From contig NZ_MDEQ02000002.1 in the NCBI RefSeq assembly GCF_001883705.2, forward strand, positions 310,001-374,000: DNA of 64,000 bases, written 5' to 3'. This document shows, in pieces, positions 25,080 through 33,220 of the stretch; the first letter of the stretch is position 1, and each line of letters opens with the position of its first letter. The notes beneath the pieces were generated by a model. It did not search any database, was not told the origin of the DNA, and saw nothing but the letters and a program-made list of their open reading frames with translations. The DNA comes from Burkholderia catarinensis (GTDB lineage Bacteria; Pseudomonadota; Gammaproteobacteria; Burkholderiales; Burkholderiaceae). A program made the position numbers and the translations under genes.

Positions 25080-27053
25080 TTACATCCCGACCGTGACGCG
25101 CGTCGCGTTGTCGCGCTTCAGGTTGCGGTAGCGCGCGAGCGCCCACAGCGGGAAGAACTTGCGATAGCCGTGGTAGCGCAGGTAGAACACGCGCGGGAAG
25201 CCCGTCGCCGTGAAGCGCGTCTCGTCCCACAGGCCCTCGTCGTTCTGCCCGGCGATCAGGTAGTCGACGCCGCGCGCGACCGCCGGGTTGTTCACTTCGC
25301 CGGCCGCCATCAGGCCGAGCAGCGCCCAGGCCGTCTGCGACGCCGTGCTCGGCGCCTGCTCGAAGCCGCGGTAATTGAGCTTGTAGCTGTCGCCGTCCTC
25401 GCCCCAGCCGCCGTCCTTGTTCTGGATCGACAGCAGCCACTGCGCGCCGCGCTTCATGCGCGGATCTTCCGGCCCGAGGCCGGCCGCGTTCAGCGAGCAC
25501 AGCGCGGTCCACGTGCCGTACACGTAGTTCATCCCCCAGCGGCCGTACCAGCTGCCGTCCGGTTCCTGTTCCTTCAGCATGTAGTCGAGCGCGCGACGGG
25601 CCGGCTCGCTGTTCGCGGCCGTCTCGCCGAGCTGCGACAGCATCGACAGGCAGCGGCCCGACACGTCCGACGTCGGCGGATCGAGCAGCGCGCCGTGATC
25701 GGAGAACGGGATGTTGTTCAGGTAGTACTGCGTGTTTTCCGGTTCGAAGGCACCCCAGCCGCCGTCGCTGCTCTGCATGCCGACGACCCATTCGCGCGCG
25801 CGCGCCATCGATTCGCGATACATGTCGGTTTGCTTGAGCTTCTGTGCGCGGTCCATCGCCATCACGACCACGGCCGTATCGTCGACGTCCGGGTAGTGCG
25901 CGTTCGCGTACTGGAATGCCCAGCCGCCGGGCCGCACGTTCGGGCGGCGCGAGATCCAGTCGCCGCGCACGTCGAGGATCTGCAGCGGGCGCAGCCATTC
26001 GAGGCCGCGCAGCACGGCTTCCTCGGCGCGCGCATCGCCGGTTTCGAGCAGCGCGTGCGCCGCGAGCGACGTGTCCCACACCGGCGACAGGCACGGCTGG
26101 CAATACGCTTCGTCCTCGTGCACGACGAGCAGCTTCTCGACCGACTTGCGTGCGAGCGCGCGGTTCGGATGATCTTCCGCGTAGCCCAGCACGTCGTACA
26201 TCATCACCGAATTGGCCATCGCCGGATAGATCGCGCCGAGGCCCTCTTCGCCGTTCAGGCGCTCGTCGACGAACGACACGGCCTGGCGGATCGCGCGTTC
26301 GCGCGTGTAGCTCGGGAACAGGCCGTCGACCGCGCGCAGCGCATGGTCGACCACGCGGAAGAACGCGAACCAGCCGGCGCTCTGGTGGCCCTGGCGCGGC
26401 AGCAGCCCGGCGTTGACGGGCGGATCGATGAACAGCTCGTCGATGCGCACGCCGCGCGGGTTCTTCGCGAGCGGGCGCTTCGCATTCAGCACGAGCAGCG
26501 GCACGATCACGGTGCGCGCCCAGTACGACACCTTCGACAGGTGGAACGGGAACCACTGCGGCAGCAGCATGATCTCGACCGGCATCATCGGCACCGCGCG
26601 CCACGGAATCGCGCCGAACAGCGCGAGCTGGATACGCGTGAACACGTTCGACATCTCGGCGCCGCCCATCGCGTGGATGGCCTTGCGCGCGCGCTGCATG
26701 TGCTCGGCGTTCTCGTCGTCGCCGATCACCTTCAGCGCGAAATACGCCTTCACGCTCGCGCTGATGTTCGGCGCGCCGTCGGTAAACAGCGGCCAGCCGC
26801 CGTCCGCCTGCTGGATACGGCGCAGATACCGGCCGATCTTCTGTTCGAGCTCGAGGTTCGGCGTCTCGCCGAGATAGTGGACGAGCAGCACGTATTCGGC
26901 GGGAATCGTCGAATCGGCTTCGAGTTCGTAGACCCAGTGTCCGTCCGCTTTCTGCGCGGCCAGCAGCGCGTCGGTCGCACGCGCGACAGCCGCGTCGACG
27001 CCGGCCGGCGCGGTGCCGGCGGACAGGGTGGCCATTTCGGTGAGATCGTTCAT
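25080..27053 (-). CDS. shc: Squalene-hopene cyclase
   Basis: Cyclises squalene to hopene at the membrane, the committed step of hopanoid synthesis (657 aa, family-typical). The catalytic acid motif DVDDTAV is present (about residues 389-395). Many QW repeats occur (for example DGSWYGRWGMNYVYGTW, KDGGWGEDGDSY, NDEGLWDE). Start 27053 is chosen because MNDLTEMATL is followed by the first helix of the family (VARATDALLAAQKADGHWVYELEADSTIPAEYVLL); GAGGGA lies a few bases upstream. It overlaps hpnE by starting before the hpnE reading ends only in non-coding context; the two stand head to tail on the same strand. Confidence 0.95.
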   Translation of the reverse strand: MNDLTEMATLSAGTAPAGVDAAVARATDALLAAQKADGHWVYELEADSTIPAEYVLLVHYLGETPNLELEQKIGRYLRRIQQADGGWPLFTDGAPNISASVKAYFALKVIGDDENAEHMQRARKAIHAMGGAEMSNVFTRIQLALFGAIPWRAVPMMPVEIMLLPQWFPFHLSKVSYWARTVIVPLLVLNAKRPLAKNPRGVRIDELFIDPPVNAGLLPRQGHQSAGWFAFFRVVDHALRAVDGLFPSYTRERAIRQAVSFVDERLNGEEGLGAIYPAMANSVMMYDVLGYAEDHPNRALARKSVEKLLVVHEDEAYCQPCLSPVWDTSLAAHALLETGDARAEEAVLRGLEWLRPLQILDVRGDWISRRPNVRPGGWAFQYANAHYPDVDDTAVVVMAMDRAQKLKQTDMYRESMARAREWVVGMQSSDGGWGAFEPENTQYYLNNIPFSDHGALLDPPTSDVSGRCLSMLSQLGETAANSEPARRALDYMLKEQEPDGSWYGRWGMNYVYGTWTALCSLNAAGLGPEDPRMKRGAQWLLSIQNKDGGWGEDGDSYKLNYRGFEQAPSTASQTAWALLGLMAAGEVNNPAVARGVDYLIAGQNDEGLWDETRFTATGFPRVFYLRYHGYRKFFPLWALARYRNLKRDNATRVTVGM

Positions 27054-27066
27054 TGGTCCCTCTCTC

Positions 27067-28320
27067 TTATTGTGTCTGGAGCACGTCCGCGGCCAGCTGG
27101 CCGGAACGGATCGCGCCCTCGATCGTGGCGGGCAAGCCGGTGGCAATCCAGTCGCCCGCCAACACAAGATTGGTCCAGCGCGTACGCACGGCCGGACGTT
27201 TCATTTCCTGCGACGGCACCGCCGCAAAGCCCGCGCGCGGCTCGACGACGAGTTGCCACGCGGGGATGGTTTCCGGGGTCGCGCCCGTCACGCGCGCGAC
27301 GTCTTCCCAGATGCGCCGCGCGAGCGTGTCGCGCGGCATGTCGAGCCAGCGGCCCGCGTCGCGGATCGTCGCCGCGAGCTGGCCGCCGCCGGTGCGCACC
27401 GCATCGACGACGCCGTTGACGACGGTCGTTTGCAGCGGGCCGCCGGCCGGCGGTTCGACCGCGAAATACGCGGTCGCGACCGCGCTGAACGTATCGGGCG
27501 CGGTGAGTTCGGGCACGAGCGGCTGCGCGACCTCGGGCGGCACGGCCAGCACGACCGCGTCGCCCGGCGCGAGATCGATGCGCTCGCCGCCGATCGCAAC
27601 CGCATCGACCGCATTGCCGTGCGCGCCGAATTCGAACGCGTCGAGCCGCGAGTTCAAGCGAATCTGCGCGCCGCCGTGCTGCAGCATCCGCAGCGTCGGT
27701 TCGACGAACGCGCTGCCGAGCCCGTGGCGCGCAACGAGCGGACGACAGCCGGGGCCGCCCGCGGCAAACGTGCCGTACAGCGCCGCGCGCACGAGCTCCG
27801 CGCTCGCGTGTCGAGGCTCAACGTTCAGCACACCGAGGCAATACGGCCGCAGCCAACGATCCCACAGCACGCCGTCGCATCGCATCGTCTGTGCGAGTGA
27901 GCGGCCCGTGCGCGCGAACGCGAGCGGGGCCAGCGCGAGGTAATCGAGCGGCGTCGTGCCCGGCGCGCGCGACGCGGCATCGAACAGCCACGACGGCCAG
28001 CGCCCGTTGCCGAAGCGCAGCGTCCAGCGCTGCTGCGACGCGACGTCGACGACCGGGAACTCAGGCAGCGCGGGCCCCGCGAGCTGATCGGCCGCGCCGA
28101 TCGCGCGCAGGTAGCGCTGGGTCGCGGGCTGCCCCGAAAAGACCGTGTGCAGCCCGCTGTCGAGCGTCGTGTTCAGCGTCCCGTCGAACCATGAGCGACA
28201 GCGGCCGCCCGCGTGCGCATGCGCATCGTGCAGCACGATGCGCCGCCCGCGGCGTTGCAGCTCGACCGCGGCCGACAGGCCCGCGAGTCCGGCGCCGATC
28301 ACGTGGACGGTTCTGGGCAT
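27067..28320 (-). CDS. hpnE: Hydroxysqualene dehydroxylase HpnE
   Basis: FAD-dependent amine-oxidase-fold enzyme of 417 aa that reduces hydroxysqualene to squalene in the HpnCDE route. The N-terminal Rossmann motif VIGAGLAGLSAAVEL is followed by the family segment GGRCRSWFD and TTLDSGLHTVFSGQ. The C-terminal FAD clamp reads LVLAGDWIATGLPATIEGAIRSGQLAA. It lies between hpnD and shc, with 13 bases to the shc start, so one operon. All catalytic-domain landmarks are present. Confidence 0.92.
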   Translation of the reverse strand: MPRTVHVIGAGLAGLSAAVELQRRGRRIVLHDAHAHAGGRCRSWFDGTLNTTLDSGLHTVFSGQPATQRYLRAIGAADQLAGPALPEFPVVDVASQQRWTLRFGNGRWPSWLFDAASRAPGTTPLDYLALAPLAFARTGRSLAQTMRCDGVLWDRWLRPYCLGVLNVEPRHASAELVRAALYGTFAAGGPGCRPLVARHGLGSAFVEPTLRMLQHGGAQIRLNSRLDAFEFGAHGNAVDAVAIGGERIDLAPGDAVVLAVPPEVAQPLVPELTAPDTFSAVATAYFAVEPPAGGPLQTTVVNGVVDAVRTGGGQLAATIRDAGRWLDMPRDTLARRIWEDVARVTGATPETIPAWQLVVEPRAGFAAVPSQEMKRPAVRTRWTNLVLAGDWIATGLPATIEGAIRSGQLAADVLQTQ

Positions 28321-28333
28321 CGACTCGGTCGAC

Positions 28334-29182
28334 TCAGAACAGCGCGTAGCGCGCGGCGATCATCAGCATGCGTGCTTTCGGCTTGCGCAGCGGCGCGCGC
28401 GGGAAGGCAAAGCCGCGTGCGACGGCAGCTTCGAGAATGCAGCGATACGCGCCCGACATGATGCGCGGCGCCTTCACCTGCGCACGCGGGCAGGTATCCA
28501 TCACCGCGTCGGCCTGGCGGAAGTGCTCGAGCGCGCGCTCGACGAGCGTCGCGCATACGCGCGGCAGCGCCGGATCGCGTGCGATCGTCGCCGGATCGGT
28601 GATCGCGATGCCTTCGCGCGCGAGCAGCTCGCGCGGCAGGTAGCAACGGTTGATCGCCGCGTCATCGTCGATGTCGCGCAGGATGTTCGTCAGTTGCAGC
28701 GCGCGGCCGAGGTGGTGCGACAACTTGATCCCTTCGGCTTCCGGCATCCCGAAAATCCTCACCGACAGCCGGCCGGCCGCGCTCGCCACGCGATCGCAGA
28801 AGAGGTCGAGCGTCGGCTCGTCGGGCGCGCAGATATCCTCGACCGCGTCCATCGCCATCCCGTCGATCATCGCGTGGAAATCGTCGCGCTGCAGGTTGAA
28901 CGCGCGGATCTCGCGGTCGAGCGCGGCCAGGTGGCGCGGCGGGCGGCCCGCGAAACACGCGTCGATGTCCGCGCGCCAGCGATCGAGGCCCGCGGTGCGC
29001 TCGGCGCGCGGCAGGTCGCTGTCGGCGATGTCGTCGACCGCGCGGCAAAACGCGTAGACCTGGAACATCGCGTCGCGCTGCACCGCCGGCAGGATGCGCA
29101 TCGCAAGATAGAAAGAACTGCCCGATGTGACGGCAGCGGCGTCGGTTTCTGGTTCGTCCACGACGGAATGGGAAACGGCCAA
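28334..29182 (-). CDS. hpnD: Presqualene diphosphate synthase HpnD
   Basis: Joins two farnesyl diphosphates to presqualene diphosphate. It has both aspartate-rich motifs of the squalene/phytoene synthase family: CRAVDDIADSD (binding Mg) and the second at TNILRDIDDDAAINRCYLP. About 282 aa with the start at a TTG (29182), chosen because GGAG lies 6 bases upstream and the length fits the family. GTG codons 15 and 27 bases further upstream are alternatives. First gene of the leftward hpnD-hpnE-shc-hpnG string. The third partner HpnC is not in the window and must be elsewhere. Confidence 0.9.
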   Translation of the reverse strand: MAVSHSVVDEPETDAAAVTSGSSFYLAMRILPAVQRDAMFQVYAFCRAVDDIADSDLPRAERTAGLDRWRADIDACFAGRPPRHLAALDREIRAFNLQRDDFHAMIDGMAMDAVEDICAPDEPTLDLFCDRVASAAGRLSVRIFGMPEAEGIKLSHHLGRALQLTNILRDIDDDAAINRCYLPRELLAREGIAITDPATIARDPALPRVCATLVERALEHFRQADAVMDTCPRAQVKAPRIMSGAYRCILEAAVARGFAFPRAPLRKPKARMLMIAARYALF

Positions 29183-29405
29183 GACGAGCTCCACGGAGAC
29201 ACCCACGCGGGGCGATTGAAGAAGCCATGCCCGGCTGGGATGGTCAGGGTGTCGATGCGTGCGAGATATGCGAACGATCGACGCAGACAGGCACAAATTA
29301 CCGGCCGGAAGCCGGAATTGGGCGAAAGTATAGCAATCTTTGAAGTTCGATGGAGCACACGCGCTGCGCCCGGCGAGGCAGGCGGCGCGCGGCGCGGGCG
29401 GCGCG

Positions 29406-29738
29406 TCAGCCGTAGACGATGTCGCGCTGCAGGTCGAGCGCAATGAGCCCCATATCGCGGGTGAGCTGCATCATCGAGCGGCGTTCGAGGCGCGAGCCCA
29501 TGAAGCTCGTCACGCGGCCGTCGGGCTCCGCGGTGAACTGGAATACCGCGCCGCCCGTGCCGAACCACGCGCCCGGCACGTCGGGCGATTCCTGCCAGTC
29601 GATCTGCTCGAACACGCGCGCGATGCCCGCGCGCACCAGGTCGCCCGGGCCGATCGGCGGCGCGATATCGCCCAGGTCGTCGAGCGAATAGGGGCCGGGT
29701 TTGTCCGGCTTCCGGTAGAAGAGATAGTCGACGTTCAT
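29406..29738 (-). CDS. Conserved hypothetical protein upstream of hpnD
   Basis: A 110-aa soluble protein, MNVDYLFYRKPDKPGPYSLDD at the start and MQLTRDMGLIALDLQRDIVYG at the end. No signal peptide or membrane segment. No family recognised. It lies 220 bases upstream of hpnD on the same strand, with an AT-rich TATACT element in the gap that could be the separate hpnD promoter. Codon use looks native. Start at 29738 is preferred because the sequence upstream of it reads as non-coding. Confidence 0.6.
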   Translation of the reverse strand: MNVDYLFYRKPDKPGPYSLDDLGDIAPPIGPGDLVRAGIARVFEQIDWQESPDVPGAWFGTGGAVFQFTAEPDGRVTSFMGSRLERRSMMQLTRDMGLIALDLQRDIVYG

Positions 29739-29932
29739 GGGGCGCAATCGCGGGCAAAGCGACAAATTAGCGCGCTTCGGCTCAAATTCATATCGGATCC
29801 GAACGAAATGTGGCCAGCACGAGACAAGAGGGACGGGGCGCGGCCGGCCACGCAATCGCACCGCGCGTTCGCGTTCGGATGCGCGCGGGTTCGTCTAAGA
29901 TGACATCTTTCTCGAAAAAAAACACGGACATC

Positions 29933-30817
29933 ATGGAGACGAACGTAACCGCCACCCCGCAGTCCGGCCATCCCGTTTTCGTGCTCGTGCACGGCGCCTG
30001 GCACGGCGCGTGGTGCTACGCGCACGTCGCGGCCGCGCTGGCCGCGCGCGGCTACCTGTCGATTGCGCGCGACCTGCCCGCGCACGGCATCAATGCCCGC
30101 TTTCCTGCGTCCTACCTCGAACGGCCGCTGGACAAGGATGCCTTCGGCGCCGAACCGTCGCCGGTCGCGAACACGACGCTCGACGACTATGCGTCGCAGG
30201 TGATGCAGGCCGTCGACGACGCGTATGCGCTCGGCCGCGGCAAGGTCGTGCTCGTCGGGCACAGCATGGGCGGCCTCGCGATCACGGCGGCCGCCGAGCG
30301 CGCGCCGGAAAAGATCGCGAAGATCGTCTATCTCGCCGCATTCATGCCCGCGTCGGGCGTGCCGGGCCTCGACTACGTGCGTGCGCCGGAGAACCAGGGC
30401 GATCTGCTCGGGCCGCTGATGCTGGCGAGCCCGCGCGTCACCGGTGCGCTGCGCATCGATCCCCGCAGCGGCGACACCGCGTATCGCGAGATGGCAAAGC
30501 GCGCGCTGTATGACGACGTGCCGCAGGCCGACTTCGACGCCGTTGCGAACCTGATGACCTGCGACGTGCCGGCCGCGCCGTTCGCGACCGCGATCCCGAC
30601 GACCGCCGCACGCTGGGGCGCGATCGACCGTCACTACATCAAGTGCCTGCAGGATCGCGTGATCCTGCCCGCGCTGCAGCAGCGCTTCATCGACGAAGCC
30701 GACGCATTCGCGCCCGGCAATCCGACCCACGTCCACCAGCTCGACAGCAGCCATTCGCCGTTCGTGTCGCAGCCGGCCGTGCTGGCCGGTGTACTGGCCG
30801 ACATCGCGAAAAGCTGA
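29933..30817 (+). CDS. Alpha/beta-hydrolase (esterase-like)
   Basis: A 294-aa serine hydrolase of the alpha/beta fold. An oxyanion-hole motif (VLVHGAWHGAWCY) is near the N-terminus. The nucleophile elbow is VGHSMGG (Ser about residue 108), and the catalytic His is in DSSHSPFVSQP near the C-terminus. It resembles the plant salicylate-methylesterase-like and EstC-type hydrolases. The start at 29933 is preferred; an in-frame ATG at 29900 is possible. No secretion signal in the preferred form. It stands alone between convergent and divergent neighbours. Substrate unknown. Confidence 0.85.
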   Translation: METNVTATPQSGHPVFVLVHGAWHGAWCYAHVAAALAARGYLSIARDLPAHGINARFPASYLERPLDKDAFGAEPSPVANTTLDDYASQVMQAVDDAYALGRGKVVLVGHSMGGLAITAAAERAPEKIAKIVYLAAFMPASGVPGLDYVRAPENQGDLLGPLMLASPRVTGALRIDPRSGDTAYREMAKRALYDDVPQADFDAVANLMTCDVPAAPFATAIPTTAARWGAIDRHYIKCLQDRVILPALQQRFIDEADAFAPGNPTHVHQLDSSHSPFVSQPAVLAGVLADIAKS

Positions 30818-30866
30818 GCACGGCACGCGCGGGGCGAACCCGCTCCGCGCGATGCGGGGCGCGCGC

Positions 30867-31805
30867 CTACGCGTATGCGACCGAGCGGTCGCGCCCGAGC
30901 CGCTTCGCGCGATAGAGCGCGGCGTCGGCCTCACTGACGAGCACGTCGGAGGTCGGCGCGCCCGCCTTCGCGCACGCGCCGCCGACGCTCGCCGTCACCG
31001 GCACGCTGACGCCCTCGGCATCGACCGGCATGCTGCCGATCGCGGCGCGCACCTTGTCGGCCACCAGCATCGCCTCGTCGAGATTCGTGCACGGCAGCAG
31101 CAGCGCGAATTCCTCGCCGCCAAAGCGGCCGAACGTATCCTGCGCGCGCACGATCGACGCGACGCGGCGCGCCGTCTCGCGCAGCACCGCGTCGCCGGCC
31201 GCATGCCCGAAGCGGTCGTTGATCGTCTTGAAGTGGTCGAGGTCGAACAGCAGCACCGACATGTCGCCGCCGTAGCGTTGCCAGCGCGAGAACTCGTCGC
31301 CGAGCCGCGCCTCGAAGAAGCGCCGGTTCGCGATGCCGGTCAGCCCGTCGAGATTCGCGTGTTCGCGCAGCTTCGCCACCGCTTCCTCGCGCTCGCGCTG
31401 CATCACGCTCACATGCGTGACGTCCGAGATCGTCACGCACACGGCCTCGACGTCGCGGCCGCGCGTCAGTGGCATGAACGTGCAGTCCTGCTGCATGTAG
31501 TCGACGCCGCCGGTGATCGGCCGGTCGTGCTCGAAGCGGAACAGGTAGGGCCGCTGCTCCCACGAACTGAACGCGAAGCTGCCGAGCTGGAACACGCTCT
31601 CGAGCTTGCGCGACAGCCACGCGTGCGGCAGGTCCGGAAAGCGGTCGAACAGGTTGCGGCCGATCACGTCGGCGGCCGGGATGCCGCTGTGGTCCTGCAT
31701 GAAGCGGTTCCACATCAGCACGGTCATCGAACGGTCGAGCACGAACAGGCCGAAGCCCACCCGCTCGATCACGAGGTCGCTCAGCGACGGGGTGGCGGCC
31801 GTCAT
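30867..31805 (-). CDS. PAS-GGDEF diguanylate cyclase
   Basis: Cytoplasmic diguanylate cyclase, 312 aa. The PAS domain covers about residues 10-125 (GFGLFVLDRSMTVLMWNRFMQDHSGI). The GGDEF domain follows with LDGLTGIANRRFFE and the active loop FGGEEFALLLP. No membrane segment. Its ATG overlaps the stop of the CheC-like gene (ATGA, 31802-31805), so it is the third gene of a response regulator-CheC-cyclase operon. This suggests a signalling chain in which a phosphorylated receiver and a phosphatase tune c-di-GMP production, although that wiring is inferred. Confidence 0.9.
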   Translation of the reverse strand: MTAATPSLSDLVIERVGFGLFVLDRSMTVLMWNRFMQDHSGIPAADVIGRNLFDRFPDLPHAWLSRKLESVFQLGSFAFSSWEQRPYLFRFEHDRPITGGVDYMQQDCTFMPLTRGRDVEAVCVTISDVTHVSVMQREREEAVAKLREHANLDGLTGIANRRFFEARLGDEFSRWQRYGGDMSVLLFDLDHFKTINDRFGHAAGDAVLRETARRVASIVRAQDTFGRFGGEEFALLLPCTNLDEAMLVADKVRAAIGSMPVDAEGVSVPVTASVGGACAKAGAPTSDVLVSEADAALYRAKRLGRDRSVAYA

Positions 31806-32428
31806 AGCGCGGACAGCAACGCGTCGAGCGCGTCGCCCATCAGCCGGAGCGAATCCTCGGCCATCAGCATCACGAAGTGAGCCCGGAACGTGTGGTCCTC
31901 GAGCCCGAAGTTCACCTCGAGGAGCAAGGCAACGTTCCATGCCAGCTCGGTCGGCTGGAATACGTCGTCGAACGACACGTTCGCGCCGAGCAGCCCCGGC
32001 GGAAAGAACACGGGCTTGCGGCCGAGCTCGTCGAGGATCGACGCGACGCAGGCGCCCATCAGCACGTTTGCAACGTCGAACACGACTTCGTCCGGCGTCG
32101 CCATCCCGCCGTATACGCCGTCGCCGAACGTGCGGTCGACGACCGACATGAGCCGCGCGACGCTCGCGGTGCGACACAGCACGATCGCCTCGCCCTTGAT
32201 GTCGGAGCGGAAGCCCTGGCGCACGGCGGTCACGTTGTCGTGAATGCCCGTCATCTCGCGCAGCGCATCGCCCGCGTCGGCCGCTTTCACGACGCGCACG
32301 CGCGGCACCGACAACTCGATGAAGCGCCCGAGCAACAACGCAAGCCGCGCGGCGGCGCGGCCCATTGCAAGGTTGGCGATCTCCTGCAACGCGTCGCGTT
32401 GCTCCGCCGTGAACACCGATTCAGGCAT
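31802..32428 (-). CDS. cheC: CheC-family CheY-P phosphatase
   Basis: A 208-aa protein of the CheC/CheX class that dephosphorylates receiver domains. Two family helices are seen: the first with DALQEIANLAMGRAAARLA (the EIxNxxxG pattern with N replaced in part) and the second with EVVFDVANVLMGACV, where the D/E..N pair of the active site is preserved (DVANVLMG). The start at 32428 overlaps the upstream receiver gene stop by 8 bases; a start 9 bases earlier is possible. Because a lone receiver lies just upstream, that protein is the probable substrate. Confidence 0.85.
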   Translation of the reverse strand: MPESVFTAEQRDALQEIANLAMGRAAARLALLLGRFIELSVPRVRVVKAADAGDALREMTGIHDNVTAVRQGFRSDIKGEAIVLCRTASVARLMSVVDRTFGDGVYGGMATPDEVVFDVANVLMGACVASILDELGRKPVFFPPGLLGANVSFDDVFQPTELAWNVALLLEVNFGLEDHTFRAHFVMLMAEDSLRLMGDALDALLSAL

Positions 32429-32789
32429 ACAACCCATACTCCTTGAGAATGGGCAGCAATGCCTCCGACGTCACGGGCTTGGCAACGAATGCGATCGCCC
32501 CCAATTCGCGCACGCGTGCTTGCGCCTGCGGCTGGATATCGGCGGATACCACGATCACGAACGTGTTCAGATCTTCGTGGCGCAGTGTCTCCAGGACCTG
32601 ATATCCGCTCATGTCGGGCATCGTCAGGTCCAGAAACATCACGGAAGCTTTGCCGTCACGATAGAGCGCCAAGGCCTCGCGACCATTCGCTGCATACGCG
32701 ACGTCAACGTCCCAACCTCCCGGCAGCGCCTTTGTCAGAAGTTTGCGAGCGAGCAGCGAATCGTCGGCAATTACAATCGGCAAAGGCAT
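32421..32789 (-). CDS. Single-domain response regulator (CheY-like)
   Basis: A 122-aa stand-alone receiver. It has the acidic pair in IVIADDSLLARKLL, phosphoacceptor Asp in FLDLTMPDMSGYQ (about residue 54), the Thr/Ser position VVSAD, and the conserved Lys in FVAKPVTSEALLP. No output domain. First gene of the operon with CheC-like and PAS-GGDEF genes. No dedicated kinase adjoins it, although the hybrid kinase at 33221 is divergent from it across the promoter region and is a candidate phosphate source. Confidence 0.9.
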   Translation of the reverse strand: MPLPIVIADDSLLARKLLTKALPGGWDVDVAYAANGREALALYRDGKASVMFLDLTMPDMSGYQVLETLRHEDLNTFVIVVSADIQPQAQARVRELGAIAFVAKPVTSEALLPILKEYGLYA

Positions 32790-33220
32790 GGGGCGATGCG
32801 GTATACGGAATGGTCTCTCTCGCGTTAACGACCGCGCGGCGCGATTCTTTAGGCTGCCATGCGTTCGTGCGCGGGCAACCGCCTTGCGGCCGAGCGCGGG
32901 CGTCGCGAGCAGGTGCGCGACGCACCGTGCGGCGAACGCCGGCGGGCGCATATATCTGTCATAGGGAAAGCAAGGCGCGATTCTCTGAGTAAACCGGGGG
33001 CGATGCAACTCGCCATTTTCACCATTTCGAACAAAATTGGTCCGATCACGCGTCATTCCGAAAACAGGCGCAACCATTTCCGAGATAAGCACGCAAAATT
33101 TTTCCTTGTGTACGTTTGCGCTGCCGGATTCGTCGCGTTTTCAATCTGACAATTTCTCCTTGCCGGAATCGATACGATCGCGTGCGCGCGGGGCCGCGCG
33201 GCGGCCGTCGCAACTCGTTT
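32790..33220. other. Divergent promoter region, receiver operon / hybrid kinase
   Basis: No gene supported here. The stretch 32950-33160 is less GC-rich than its surroundings and must hold the leftward promoter of the receiver operon and the rightward promoter of the hybrid kinase. No clear operator palindrome or terminator was recognised. Confidence 0.45.
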
